From Planctomycetota bacterium (lineage in GTDB: Bacteria; Planctomycetota; UBA1135; UBA2386), in the NCBI GenBank assembly GCA_016794035.1, contig JAEUHS010000032.1:1-64000 (forward strand): a DNA stretch of 64,000 nt, written 5' to 3'. The notes under the pieces were generated by a model. The model made no database searches. It had not been told where the DNA came from and saw only the letters and a program-made list of their open reading frames with translations. Of this stretch, positions 27,938 through 36,864 are shown piece by piece. The position numbers and the translations under genes were made by a program. Positions within the stretch are counted from its first letter, which is position 1. Every line of letters begins with the position of its first letter.

Positions 27938-29104
27938 ATGTGGTGGCTCCGCGTCGTCTGCGTCTCGTTCGCGCTGCTCGCGACCGCGACGACCCGTGCG
28001 CAGGAGCCGGTCGTCACCTGCCGCAGCTGCAACAGCGTCGGCACCTTCCCGTGCAGCAAGCACGGCAAGGACCTGGGCCTCGAAGCAGACCCGATGGTGC
28101 GGCGGTGCAGCGTCGCCATCGAGTGCAAGGTCTGCGGCGGCGCGCTGAAGGTCGACTGCAGGCAGTGTCGTCGCCCCGACGTCGAGGCCGCGCTCGCCGA
28201 ACGACAGGGGTTGCTGCGCGAATGGCTCGAACGGCAGCGCGTCGCCGTCGACGACGCGGTCGGCCACCGCACGCTGGTGCACCTTGAGACCACGCACTGC
28301 GACCTGGTCTGCGGCATCAAGCCGCTGATGGTCGGCAAGGTCAAGTTCGACACGCACCAGCTGGCGCACCTCTACGGTCAGCGCATCGAGGAGCTGCGCG
28401 AACGCTTCCGCACCGCGTTCGAGCTGACCGACGACGAGCTGCCGGGCCGCCTGCGCGTCTACATGTTCCGCGACGGCAAGGAGCACGGCGTGATCGGCCC
28501 GCGCGAGACCGGCATGGGCACCGCCGGTTCGATCGGCCTGAAGCAGATGGGGCCCGAGTTCGTCTACAGCATGTGGCAGGACCCGCGCAGCCTCGCCGAC
28601 GACGAGCAGCTGCATCGCAACATCGTGCACAACGTCACGCACCTGCTGCTGAGCCAGATGCTGCCGATGCGCTGGATCGGCAACCGTTCGCACGGCTGGC
28701 TCGACGAAGGCATCGCGCACTGGTTCGAGGACCAGGTCACCGGCCGTTGCCTGAACTACTGCTTCGAGGAGGTGCTGGTGATCCCCGGCAGCGGCTGGAA
28801 GAACGGCAAGTGGCGCACGCCGGTGCGCGTGATGGTCGACGAGGGCACGCTGCCGAGCTTCGCCGCGCTGTCGACGAAGAACACCGACCAGCTGACCTTC
28901 GAGGAGCACGCGGCGTCGTTCGCGTACGTCGATTTCCTGCTGACGACGCAGGGCGGCGCGAAGTTCCGCGACCTCGTGCGTGCGGCCAAGCAGGGGCAGG
29001 CGACACGCGACGCGCTGCAGACGATCTACCAGTGGAATCCGCTCACGATCGAGGCGCCGTTCCAGGCATGGGTCCGAGCCACCTATCCGCCACCCGGGCG
29101 CTGA
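27938..29104 (+). CDS. Exported gluzincin-like protein with degenerate HExxH and zinc-ribbon head
   Basis: A 388-residue protein with a signal peptide (MWWLRVVCVSFALLATATTR, cleaved near AQ). The N-terminal part has paired cysteines (CRSCNSVGTFPC and CKVCGGALKVDCRQC), like a DnaJ-type zinc ribbon. The middle shows the layout of MA-clan metallopeptidases, with NIVHNVTHLLLSQM followed by WLDEGIAHWFED, which supplies the third ligand. The motif is HNVTH (H231-H235), so both zinc histidines are kept but the catalytic Glu is Asn. It may bind zinc or substrate without cutting, or use another base. It overlaps the next gene by 37 bases, suggesting a pair. Confidence 0.78.
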   Translation: MWWLRVVCVSFALLATATTRAQEPVVTCRSCNSVGTFPCSKHGKDLGLEADPMVRRCSVAIECKVCGGALKVDCRQCRRPDVEAALAERQGLLREWLERQRVAVDDAVGHRTLVHLETTHCDLVCGIKPLMVGKVKFDTHQLAHLYGQRIEELRERFRTAFELTDDELPGRLRVYMFRDGKEHGVIGPRETGMGTAGSIGLKQMGPEFVYSMWQDPRSLADDEQLHRNIVHNVTHLLLSQMLPMRWIGNRSHGWLDEGIAHWFEDQVTGRCLNYCFEEVLVIPGSGWKNGKWRTPVRVMVDEGTLPSFAALSTKNTDQLTFEEHAASFAYVDFLLTTQGGAKFRDLVRAAKQGQATRDALQTIYQWNPLTIEAPFQAWVRATYPPPGR

Positions 29105-30627
29105 TCCCGGCGCTCGTCGCGGTCGCGATCGCCGCCGCGGCGCCGATGCGGGCCCAGGGACCGGTCTACCGCGAACGCTGGGGCTACCTGCACCTCGAGC
29201 GCCTGCGCTGCGAGTTGCTGCGGGAACTGCGCGGCCGCGACCCGGCGACGGTGGCGCGCATCGCCGAGTGGCTGGTCGAACCGGACCGCGGCGTCCCGTT
29301 CGTGCCGGTGGCGCGGGCGATCGCGTCGCTGCGCGGTGTGCCGGCCGACGACCTCTACCTGCTGCGGTCGATGCTGTCCGCCTACGTGCTGCCCGAAGTC
29401 GCCGATCCCGACGGCCGCAACGAGGTCTGCCGGCGCACGAACGTGTCGCTGTTCCTGCCGTTCGCGACGGCGTTGCCCGACGACCTCGTCTTCGACGTGG
29501 AGGTGCGCGACGCCGCGGGCGAGCGCGTCTGGTCGGCGCGCCTCGGCGAGTCGCCGACGCTGGAGGACCTGCGCATGGCGCGCCTGGTCGCCCCGATCCC
29601 TGCCGGCGAGTTGGCGGACGGCAGCTACCGCGTGGTGCTGCGCGCCCGGGTCGGCGCCGCCGATCCCGGACCGAAGGACCCGGTGCTGCAGTGGCCGTTC
29701 CACGTGCTGCGCGGCTACCAGGATCGCTGCGAGGCCGCGTTCCTCGCCGTCGACGAGCGGGCGACCGCGCTGGCCGAGCTGCCGCGCGCCCTGCTGCGCG
29801 GCTGTGCGATGGCGGTGCAGCGGGCGTATCTCGGCGAGGCGTTCGACGTCGAGAGCGACGCGGTCCACGATCTGCTGCGACTCGAGCAGGCGCTCGCGAA
29901 CGTCGCCGCCGACCGGCATCCGCTCGCGGGCATGACCGGCGACGTGCCGGTGCTGCTGCCATCGGCGGCGCCGCGCGGGCTGTCGGCGGTGCTGCGTGTG
30001 CCCGACGGCTTCGAGCCGGGCGCCGCCCGCGGCCGGCCGCTGGTGGTGTTCGCCGCGGCGACGCCCGCCTACGACCCGACGCTGCGCCGGCCGACCTCGC
30101 CGTCGTCGCGCGGACCGGGCTGGACCGCCCACGAGCTGGCGACGTTCGGGCGCGACCTGGACTGCGACGTCGCCTGCCTCGAGTCGCCCGGAGAGCTGCG
30201 CGACTACATCGGCGAGCTGTGCGCGGCGCTGCCGGCGCTGCGGCAGGTGTTCGGCACCGGCGCCGCGCCGCTGGTGCTGGTCGCCGATGGTGAGGCGGCG
30301 ACGATCACGGCGTTCCACGTCGCCCGGCTCCGGCCGGAGCTGCAGGGCCTCGTGCTGGTGGGGGCCGGCGCGATGAACGGGCCGGTGCTCGACGGACTCG
30401 GAGCGCTGCCGGTGCGCATGCAGCCGGTGCCCGGGGCGCCGGGCAGCGAAGGCCTGCAGCGCTCGCTCGACTACGTCGCGCAGCGGTCGGCCGCCGGCGA
30501 GTGGCGTGGCGACGTCGCCCGCCTGTGCGAGCGTGAGGTGCCCTGGCAGCTGGCGCTGCCGTTGCTCGCGGCCGAGATCGAGGCGTTCGCGGCGCGCGTG
30601 TTCGGGCGCCCGGCGGCGCCGAAGTAG
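29068..30627 (+). CDS. Exported protein of unknown function, alpha/beta-hydrolase-like C-terminus
   Basis: A 519-residue predicted secreted protein; the signal peptide is ALIPALVAVAIAAAAPMRAQ. I do not recognise a family. The N-terminal half has helical sections and an immunoglobulin-like beta region (DDLVFDVEVRDAAGERVWSA, then YRVVLRARVG). The C-terminal third resembles an alpha/beta hydrolase core: GRPLVVFAAATPAYDPT, then PLVLVADGEAATITAFHVAR at the nucleophile elbow and a LQGLVLVGAGAM strand. The elbow has no serine nucleophile (ADGEAA), so it may not be a hydrolase. The start overlaps the preceding exported protein gene by 37 bases; a shorter start would lose the signal peptide. Confidence 0.65.
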   Translation: MGPSHLSATRALIPALVAVAIAAAAPMRAQGPVYRERWGYLHLERLRCELLRELRGRDPATVARIAEWLVEPDRGVPFVPVARAIASLRGVPADDLYLLRSMLSAYVLPEVADPDGRNEVCRRTNVSLFLPFATALPDDLVFDVEVRDAAGERVWSARLGESPTLEDLRMARLVAPIPAGELADGSYRVVLRARVGAADPGPKDPVLQWPFHVLRGYQDRCEAAFLAVDERATALAELPRALLRGCAMAVQRAYLGEAFDVESDAVHDLLRLEQALANVAADRHPLAGMTGDVPVLLPSAAPRGLSAVLRVPDGFEPGAARGRPLVVFAAATPAYDPTLRRPTSPSSRGPGWTAHELATFGRDLDCDVACLESPGELRDYIGELCAALPALRQVFGTGAAPLVLVADGEAATITAFHVARLRPELQGLVLVGAGAMNGPVLDGLGALPVRMQPVPGAPGSEGLQRSLDYVAQRSAAGEWRGDVARLCEREVPWQLALPLLAAEIEAFAARVFGRPAAPK

Positions 30628-30637
30628 CCGCGGCGTC

Positions 30638-31087
30638 TCAGTCGCTCTCGCCGAGGAACTGGCGCACGATGCGGACCAGGTCGCGCGGCTTGACCGGCTT
30701 GTTCAGCCAGGTGCCGGGCCAGAGCTCGGCCGGGCCGAGGTTCGTCTCGGCGCGCGAACTGCCCGAGACGACGACGATCGGCAGCTCGGTGTGTCCCTCG
30801 TCGCGCAGGCGCCGCACGACCTCGGCGCCCGACAGCGCCGGCAGGCTCATGTCGAGCACGACGATCGACGGTGGGTGATCGTGCAGCCGGCGCAGCGCCT
30901 GCAGCCCGTCGCGGGCGACGTCGACGCGATGGCCGTCGCGGGTCAGCGCCCGGGCGAACACCTCCGCGGTCAGCGGCTCGTCCTCGACCAGCAACACCCG
31001 GGTGCTGCGGTTCAGCTGCTTGTGCTCGGCTGTGCGTTGCGTGGCGCGCGCTGGTTCGCGCGCCGGTTGCAGTGTGACGGATCCCAT
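30638..31087 (-). CDS. Single-domain response regulator
   Basis: A 149-residue receiver (REC) domain with no output domain. The acidic pair is E35-D36 (VEDEP), the phosphorylation site D79 (VVLDMSLP), the switch serine S108 (VVVSGSS) and the conserved lysine K130 (LNKPVKP). The first 28 residues are a basic, unstructured lead, so the start is uncertain. Such stand-alone receivers act like CheY or Spo0F, passing phosphate or binding a target. No histidine kinase is adjacent. It lies on the minus strand, convergent with the exported protein gene ending at 30627. Confidence 0.92.
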   Translation of the reverse strand: MGSVTLQPAREPARATQRTAEHKQLNRSTRVLLVEDEPLTAEVFARALTRDGHRVDVARDGLQALRRLHDHPPSIVVLDMSLPALSGAEVVRRLRDEGHTELPIVVVSGSSRAETNLGPAELWPGTWLNKPVKPRDLVRIVRQFLGESD

Positions 31088-31150
31088 GCCGACGGTCTCT
31101 CCTCGGGACGCGCATCGACCGTTCGGTCCCGGGTCATGAAGCGGAACGCG

Positions 31151-31777
31151 TCACCGCCGGTCCGGTCGCGGCGCGCACAGCACCAGCGTCTGCTCGGCGA
31201 CGAAGCGCCGCAGCGCAGCGACGGCACGCACCTCCAGCCCCGCGGCCTGCAGTTCGGCGAAGAACTTCGGGCGCGATACGGCCGAGCGGCCGGAGCGCAC
31301 CTTGCCGAACCGGCGCCGCAGCAGGCGGCGCAGGTGCTGCAGGCTGCACGCATCGAAGAACGACACGACGATCGGCCCGCGGGTGACGCGCGCCAGTTCC
31401 CGCAGGATGTCGACGCGTTCGACACCTGTCGGGATGTGCTGCAGCAGGCGATGGCACAGGGCACCGGCGAACGTGCCGTCGGCGAACGGCAGCTGGTGCA
31501 CGCTGGCGCAGACCCGCGGCCGGTCCGGGCCGCAGGCACGCACCATCGCCGGGTCGCGATCGACCTGCACCGGGTCGCCCGGCAGCAGCGCGGTCATCCT
31601 GCCGGCGCCGCAGGGCACGTCCAGCCAGCGACCGGCCGGCGGGGCGGCCCGGGCCAACAGCGCGCCGAGCGCGGCCCGTTCGCGGGCGTCGGTGCGGGCG
31701 CCGCTGCCGCTGCGGAACCGGCGCTCGCGGTAGCGCTGCGCATAGCCGGGTTCGCGCAGGTAGGGGGTCTCGGCCAC
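31151..31777 (-). CDS. SAM-dependent methyltransferase (class I)
   Basis: A class I Rossmann methyltransferase of about 208 residues. Motif I is RWLDVPCGAGRMTALL, the acidic motif is PVQVDRDPAMVRAC, motif III is LPFADGTFAGALCHRLLQHI and motif IV is ARVTRGPIVVSFFD. The substrate is not evident. The frame extends upstream, but that section is not protein-like; GTG at 31775-31777 (VAETPYLREPGYAQRYRERR) gives a natural start. It is the second gene of a minus-strand pair with the response regulator, 63 bases apart. Confidence 0.85.
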   Translation of the reverse strand: MAETPYLREPGYAQRYRERRFRSGSGARTDARERAALGALLARAAPPAGRWLDVPCGAGRMTALLPGDPVQVDRDPAMVRACGPDRPRVCASVHQLPFADGTFAGALCHRLLQHIPTGVERVDILRELARVTRGPIVVSFFDACSLQHLRRLLRRRFGKVRSGRSAVSRPKFFAELQAAGLEVRAVAALRRFVAEQTLVLCAPRPDRR

Positions 31778-31853
31778 GACGGCACCATAGCGGGCGGCGC
31801 GCCGGGTTGAGTTGCGGCTGGCCACCGGCCGATGACATCGCGTGGAGCCAGCC

Positions 31854-32144
31854 ATGCCAGAACAACCGACGTCGACCGGCCTCGACAACCGACGTGGCGA
31901 CCGACTGCCGCTGGAGGGAGCGGTCACGGTCGAACTCGACGCCGGCGTGATCGCCGGGTCGGGGCAGAACATCTCGCCGCAGGGGGTGTTCTTCACCGCC
32001 ACCGGCGCCCTGCCGGTGCGCGTCCGCATCGCCGGCCACGAGCACGGCGTGCGCGGCGAACTGGTGCGCTACGAGAGCATGGGCGACGGCCGCGTCGGTA
32101 TCGCGATCCGCTTCCTCGAGCCGCTGCCGTCGGCGGCCGGCTGA
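31854..32144 (+). CDS. PilZ domain protein
   Basis: A 96-residue single-domain protein of the PilZ type, a c-di-GMP receptor fold. It has the early arginine cluster (NRRGDRLPLE) in place of RxxxR and NISPQGVFF in place of the usual D/NxSxxG strand, with a C-terminal RVGIAIRFLEPL strand typical of PilZ. A GTG twelve bases earlier also opens the frame, but the GGAG at 31844-31847 looks like a ribosome site for ATG 31854. A GGDEF-like gene at 56804 in this window is degenerate, so the c-di-GMP source is elsewhere. Confidence 0.8.
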   Translation: MPEQPTSTGLDNRRGDRLPLEGAVTVELDAGVIAGSGQNISPQGVFFTATGALPVRVRIAGHEHGVRGELVRYESMGDGRVGIAIRFLEPLPSAAG

Positions 32145-32184
32145 TCGGCGCTGCACTGCCGGCCGTCCGCGGTAGCATGCGGCC

Positions 32185-32682
32185 ATGAGCCTGCGCGACC
32201 AGTTCAAGAAGGCGAACCTGCTGTCGGACAAGGAGGCGCGTCGGCTGGCCCACGAGGCCCGCCTCGAGCGCGCCGAGAAGGGCCGCGAGGGTCTCGATGC
32301 CGAGGCCGCGACGCGCCAGCGCGAACTCGAGCTGCTGCAGACGCGCGAACGGGAACGCACGCGGCGCGAGCAGGAGCAGCTCGACGCCGAGCGCAAGCAG
32401 CGCGAGGAGCTGCAGGCCGTGCAGATGCTGCTCGCCGAGGCGAAGAAGCCCGGACCAGGCACCGTGAAGTACTACTTCGAGGCCGCCGACGGATCGTTGC
32501 CGTGGCTCGAGGTGTCGCCGCGCGAGGCGCAGGAAGTGCGCGCCGGTGCGCTGTGCGTGGTGCGTGTCGGGGCGCCCGGCACGCACACCTATCGGCTGCT
32601 GCCGCTCGAAGCGACGAAGCGCGTCGGCCGCCAGTTGCCGGACGTGGTCGTGTTCGCGCCGCGCGGCGTGGTCGCACGCTGA
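32185..32682 (+). CDS. DUF2058-like protein (YaiL type)
   Basis: A 165-residue protein matching DUF2058/YaiL in plan. It begins MSLRDQFKKANLLSDKEARR, like the family start, then a charged coiled-coil segment (about 25-90), then a small beta-rich end (TVKYYFEAADGSLPWLEVSP, HTYRLLPLEATKRV). The family is widespread in proteobacteria and of unknown function, possibly linked to ribosomes or nucleoproteins. It is alone on the plus strand, 40 bases after the PilZ gene. Confidence 0.75.
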   Translation: MSLRDQFKKANLLSDKEARRLAHEARLERAEKGREGLDAEAATRQRELELLQTRERERTRREQEQLDAERKQREELQAVQMLLAEAKKPGPGTVKYYFEAADGSLPWLEVSPREAQEVRAGALCVVRVGAPGTHTYRLLPLEATKRVGRQLPDVVVFAPRGVVAR

Positions 32683-32749
32683 ACGGACCGTCGCATCGCA
32701 CGACGGGCGTGCCCTTGCGCGCGCCGGCTCGCGCCTCCACGATCGCGGC

Positions 32750-33622
32750 ATGGCAACGGCCGACAAGGGCAGGCGTGCTGCGATCCGGCGCAAGTCCCGC
32801 CGGCCGGCGACTCGCACCGGCTACCTGCACGGATTCACGCCGCACGAACAGGATCGCCTCTACCACCAGGCGGCGTTCCTGGCCGATCTCGTGCACGACC
32901 GGCTGCCGTTCCGGCGCTGCCGCGACCTGCTCGAGGTCGGCAGCGGCGTCGGCGCCCAGACCGAGATCCTGCTGCGCCACTTCCCGCTGCTGCAGGTGAC
33001 CGGCGTCGATCGCAGCGCCGACAACCTCGAGCGTGCACGCGTCCACCTGAACCGCTGTCCGTGGGCCAAGGGCCGCTTCCAGCTGCGGCAGGCGCCCGCC
33101 GAGACGCTGCCGTTCGCGCCCGACACGTTCGACGGCGCCTTCCTGTGCTGGATCCTCGAGCACGTCGACGATCCGGCGCGCGCGCTCGCCGAGGTGCGGC
33201 GTGTGCTGCGTCCGGGTTCGCCGGTGGTGGTGACCGAGGTCATGAACGCGACGTTCTTCCTCGACCCCTACAGCCCGAACACGCTGCGCTACTGGCGCGC
33301 GTTCAACGACACCCAGCTCGAGCTCGGCGGCGATCCGTTCGTCGGCGCCAAGCTCGGCAATCTGCTGCTCGGCAACGGCTTCACCGACATCGTGACCGAG
33401 GTCAAGACGTTCCACCTCGACAACCGCATGCCGGGCGAGCGCACCGAGTTCCTCGGCTACTGGAGCGACCTGCTGCTCAGCGGCGCGCCGGCGCTGGCGA
33501 AGGCGGGGCGGGTGCCGGCCCGGGTCGTCGCCGGCATGCAGCAGGAGCTGCAGCGTGTCGCCCGGGATCCCGACGCGGTGTTCTGGTACAGCTTCGTGCA
33601 GGCGCGGGCCCGGGTGCCCTGA
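32750..33622 (+). CDS. SAM-dependent methyltransferase (UbiE-like)
   Basis: A 290-residue class I methyltransferase with a basic N-terminal tail. Motif I is LLEVGSGVGAQTEILL, motif II has VTGVDRSADNLERA, motif III is LPFAPDTFDGAFLCWILEHV and motif IV is VRRVLRPGSPVVVTEVMN. The arrangement resembles methyltransferases acting on small molecules or quinones. Substrate unknown. ATG at 32750 is chosen where the basic lead begins. Its neighbours, a DUF2058-like protein and a DUF1579-like exported protein, give no pathway hint. Confidence 0.88.
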   Translation: MATADKGRRAAIRRKSRRPATRTGYLHGFTPHEQDRLYHQAAFLADLVHDRLPFRRCRDLLEVGSGVGAQTEILLRHFPLLQVTGVDRSADNLERARVHLNRCPWAKGRFQLRQAPAETLPFAPDTFDGAFLCWILEHVDDPARALAEVRRVLRPGSPVVVTEVMNATFFLDPYSPNTLRYWRAFNDTQLELGGDPFVGAKLGNLLLGNGFTDIVTEVKTFHLDNRMPGERTEFLGYWSDLLLSGAPALAKAGRVPARVVAGMQQELQRVARDPDAVFWYSFVQARARVP

Positions 33623-33744
33623 ACGGGCGGACCGCCCGGCCGGGGCCGCGACGATTTCTCCGACCTGTCGATTCGCCGCGGCACGTAACGTCTGGTCCGA
33701 GTCGCCTGGCCCTTTTCGCGGCCGGGCCCAACCGAGGAAACCCC

Positions 33745-34308
33745 ATGAAGACCCAACTCTCCGTCGCTCTGCTTTCGCTGCTCTGCATCGCCCCGTTCAC
33801 CCGCGCCCAGGAAGGTGGCACGCCGGAAATGCCGAAGCCCGGCCCCGAACACGCCAACCTGCAGATGGCCGAAGGCACCTGGGACGCCGTGGTCGAGGGC
33901 GAGGGCATGGAGCCGTCCAAGGGCACGTCGGTGATGAAGATGGTGCTCGGCGGCTTCTGGATGTCCGACCACTTCACCTGCGACTTCGGCGGCATGAAGT
34001 TCGAGGGCCACGGCATGACCGGCTACGACCCGATCAAGAAGAAGTACGTGTCGACCTGGGTCGACAACATGAACCCCGCGCTGATGGTCACCGAAGGCAC
34101 CTACGACGAGAAGACGCGCACGCTGAACATGACCGGCGACGGCTACGACCACATGGGCAACCAGGTCAAGGTGCGCACGGCGACGATCCACAAGGACCGC
34201 AACACGGTCGTCTTCGAGATGTACCACAAGGGCGCCGGCGCCGAGACCAAGGTGATGTCGATCACCTACACGCGTCGCGACGCGTCGCCCGCGAAGCCGG
34301 CGAAGTGA
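33745..34308 (+). CDS. Exported DUF1579-like protein
   Basis: A 187-residue exported protein. The signal peptide is QLSVALLSLLCIAPFTRAQ. The mature part has the DUF1579 pattern, beginning with EGTWDAVVEGEGMEPSKGTS and MVLGGFWMSDHFTCDFGG, then GHGMTGYDPIKKKYVSTWVD and GTYDEKTRTLNMTGDG, repeated beta strands of a calycin-like barrel. These proteins are abundant in Planctomycetes; their ligand is unknown. Codon use and GC are like its neighbours. It is convergent with pnp, with 22 bases between stops. Confidence 0.85.
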   Translation: MKTQLSVALLSLLCIAPFTRAQEGGTPEMPKPGPEHANLQMAEGTWDAVVEGEGMEPSKGTSVMKMVLGGFWMSDHFTCDFGGMKFEGHGMTGYDPIKKKYVSTWVDNMNPALMVTEGTYDEKTRTLNMTGDGYDHMGNQVKVRTATIHKDRNTVVFEMYHKGAGAETKVMSITYTRRDASPAKPAK

Positions 34309-34330
34309 CGCCAACGCGACGGGAGCCCGC

Positions 34331-36415
34331 TCAGTACTCGATCTGGCTCTCGTCGACGCCCAGCGCCTGTCGTCGCGACAGGCGCAGGCGGCCGCGGTCG
34401 TCGGCGCCGAGCACGGCGACGATCATCTCCTCGCCCTCGCGCGCGATGTCGCCGGCGTGCCGCACCTGGGCGCGGTCGAGTTCCTCGATCGGCACCAGGC
34501 CCTCGTTGACGGCGTTGATGCGCACGAAGGCGCCGAAGTCCTTCACGCCGGTGACGGTGCCGCGGTAGCAGCGACCGACCTTCAGCACGCCGGCCGAGCG
34601 CTGCACCATGACCGCTGCGCGCTGGGCGCTGGTCTGGTCGGTGGCGTAGACGAGCACCTCGCCCGAGTCGCCGACGCTGACGCGCGCCCCGGTGCCTTCG
34701 GTGATGCCCTTGATGTTGGCGCCGCGCGCGCCGATCAGTGCGCCGACGGCATCCGGCATGATCGTGATGCGCAGCGCGCGCGGCACGAAACGCGACGGCA
34801 CTGCGGCGGCCGCGATCGTCTTCTGCATCTCGCCGAGGATGTGCAGCCGGCCGTCGCGGGCCTGCGCGAGCGCGCGCGCGAGCACCTCGTCGGGCAGCCC
34901 GCCGAGCTTGTTGTCGAGCTGGATCGCGGTGATGCCGCGATCGGTGCCGACGACCTTGAAGTCCATGTCGCCGAGGTGGTCCTCGTCGCCGAGGATGTCG
35001 CTGAGCACCGCGTGCCGGGTGCCGTCCGACACCAGCCCCATGGCGATGCCGGCGACCGGGCGCGCGAGCGGCACGCCGGCGTGCAGCATCGCCATCGCGC
35101 CGCCGCACACCGTCGCCATCGACGAGCTGCCGTTGCTCTCGGTGATCTCGGACTCGATGCGGATCGTGAACGGGAACTCGGCCGCGGCCGGCAACACGCA
35201 GCGCAGGCCGCGCCGGGCCAGCGAGCCGTGGCCGATCTCGCGCCGGCCCGGGCCGCGCAGCGGCCGGATCTCGCCGACCGAGTAGGGGGGGAAGTTGTAG
35301 TGCAGCAGGAAGCGCTCGGTCGCACCGTCTGCGGCGAGTCCGTCGACGCGCTGTGCGTCGTCCGGGCTGCCGAGCGTGCAGGTCACGATCGCCTGCGTCT
35401 CGCCGCGGGTGAACAGCGCCGACCCGTGCGCGCGCGGCAGCAGGCCGACCTCGCTCCAGATCGGCCGGATCTGCGTCGCCCCGCGGCCATCGAGCCGGTG
35501 GCCGCCGAGCACGAGTTCCCGCGTCTCCTGCCACGTCGCGGCGGCGAACGCGAGCCGTGCGGCCGATGCCTGTTCGGCGTCGACGCCGGCCAGCCACTCG
35601 GTCTCGGCGGCGGCCACGGCAGCGCGCCGTTCGGCCTTGGTGGTGATCTGCAGCGCGGCGCGCAGCGCGCTCGCCGTCGCGTCGGGCAGCGGCGGCAGCT
35701 CGGGGCCGCCCGGCACCGCCAGCTTCGGCTTGCCCGCCGCCTCGCGCAGTTCGTCGAATGCCTTCTGGCAGCGCCGGATCCACTCCGCCGCCTGGGCGAC
35801 GGCCGCCACGGCCGTCGCTTCGTCGACCTCGTGCGCTTCGCCCTCGAGCATCACCAGTCCATCGGGGCCGATGCCGACCGAGAACTCGAGATCGGCCTGC
35901 TCGCGCTGTGCCCTGCCGGCGAACGCGAGCCATTGCCCGTGCACACGCTGGATGCGCAAGCCGCCGGCGGGTCCCCTGGCCGGCACCGGGCTGACGTGCA
36001 TCGCCGCGCAGGCCGCGAGCATCGCCAGGCTCTCGAGATCGCTGGTCGGCTCGGCACTGAGCACCTGGACCTGCACCTGGACTTCGTTGTGATAGCCGTC
36101 GGGGAACAGCGAGCGCAGCGTGCGATCGATCAGCCGGCTGCACAGGACCTCGTGGTCGGTGATCCGGCCCTCGCGCCGCAGGAAGCCGCCCGGGATGCGG
36201 CCGGCGGCGGCGAACTTCTCGCGGTATTCGACGGTCAACGGCAGGAAGTCGACGCCGGGCTTCGGCGCGGCGGCGGCCGTGACGGTCGCCAGGACCACGT
36301 TGTCACCGCTGCGCGCCAGCACCGCTCCGTGTGCCTGCCGGGCGATGCGACCGGTCTCGAAGACCAGTTCGGTGCCGGCGATCTTCACGCTGCTGCGATG
36401 GGCCGTTGGCTGCAT
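34331..36415 (-). CDS. pnp: Polyribonucleotide nucleotidyltransferase (PNPase)
   Basis: PNPase degrades RNA by phosphorolysis from the 3' end. The 694-residue product has the family layout: first RNase PH domain (RSGDNVVLATVTAAAAPKPG and GRIPGGFLRREGR), a helical linker, second RNase PH domain (SALFTRGETQAIVTCTLGS, GGAMAMLHAGVPL, GDMDFKVVGTDRGITAIQ), a KH domain (ALIGARGANIKGITEGTGA) and a C-terminal S1 domain (GTVTGVKDFGAFVRI). The active-site segment ends LDNK rather than the more common MDIK but keeps the Asp and Lys. rpsO, its usual neighbour, is not adjacent. It is alone on the minus strand and divergent from feoA. Confidence 0.97.
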   Translation of the reverse strand: MQPTAHRSSVKIAGTELVFETGRIARQAHGAVLARSGDNVVLATVTAAAAPKPGVDFLPLTVEYREKFAAAGRIPGGFLRREGRITDHEVLCSRLIDRTLRSLFPDGYHNEVQVQVQVLSAEPTSDLESLAMLAACAAMHVSPVPARGPAGGLRIQRVHGQWLAFAGRAQREQADLEFSVGIGPDGLVMLEGEAHEVDEATAVAAVAQAAEWIRRCQKAFDELREAAGKPKLAVPGGPELPPLPDATASALRAALQITTKAERRAAVAAAETEWLAGVDAEQASAARLAFAAATWQETRELVLGGHRLDGRGATQIRPIWSEVGLLPRAHGSALFTRGETQAIVTCTLGSPDDAQRVDGLAADGATERFLLHYNFPPYSVGEIRPLRGPGRREIGHGSLARRGLRCVLPAAAEFPFTIRIESEITESNGSSSMATVCGGAMAMLHAGVPLARPVAGIAMGLVSDGTRHAVLSDILGDEDHLGDMDFKVVGTDRGITAIQLDNKLGGLPDEVLARALAQARDGRLHILGEMQKTIAAAAVPSRFVPRALRITIMPDAVGALIGARGANIKGITEGTGARVSVGDSGEVLVYATDQTSAQRAAVMVQRSAGVLKVGRCYRGTVTGVKDFGAFVRINAVNEGLVPIEELDRAQVRHAGDIAREGEEMIVAVLGADDRGRLRLSRRQALGVDESQIEY

Positions 36416-36552
36416 GGCCGCCGATCTTGCCCGCCGGGGCGCGTCGTGGCCACTTGCCCGCGACTACGAACCACGACCCCTTGCAACGCCTGCGGCAGGC
36501 GGCATGATCCTGCTTTGAGACGCTGTCTCAACAACGCCGCCGCGCGAATGCC

Positions 36553-36864
36553 TTGAACCCCTCGACCCGCGAACTCCGCCCGACCACTCCTTCGCGCTCC
36601 GACGGGCCGCGCCAGTCGTTGGCGGCGGCGGTCCCTGGCCGCGTCTACGAAGTCGCGGCGGTCGTCGGAGCCGATGCATTGGCCCGGCGCCTCGCGTCGG
36701 CGGGCGTCTGGCCGGGCACCAGGTTGGAACTGATCGCCCGGGCGCCATTCGGCGACCCGATGCTGTTCCGGCTGCATGGCTACCGCCTGGCGCTGCGACG
36801 CGCCGAGGCGGACCGCATCGAGGTCGTGGTGCGCGGCGCCGCGACGCCGGGGTCCGGCTCGTGA
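36553..36864 (+). CDS. feoA: FeoA domain protein, ferrous iron uptake
   Basis: A 103-residue protein whose C-terminal 75 residues are an SH3-like FeoA domain: GRVYEVAAVVGADALARRLA, GVWPGTRLELIARAPFGDPM, LFRLHGYRLALRRAEADRIE. FeoA supports FeoB at the inner membrane. The longest frame starts with TTG at 36553; the first 25 residues are low complexity, so the true start may be later. Its stop overlaps the GTG start of feoB, consistent with a feoAB operon. Confidence 0.9.
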   Translation: MNPSTRELRPTTPSRSDGPRQSLAAAVPGRVYEVAAVVGADALARRLASAGVWPGTRLELIARAPFGDPMLFRLHGYRLALRRAEADRIEVVVRGAATPGSGS

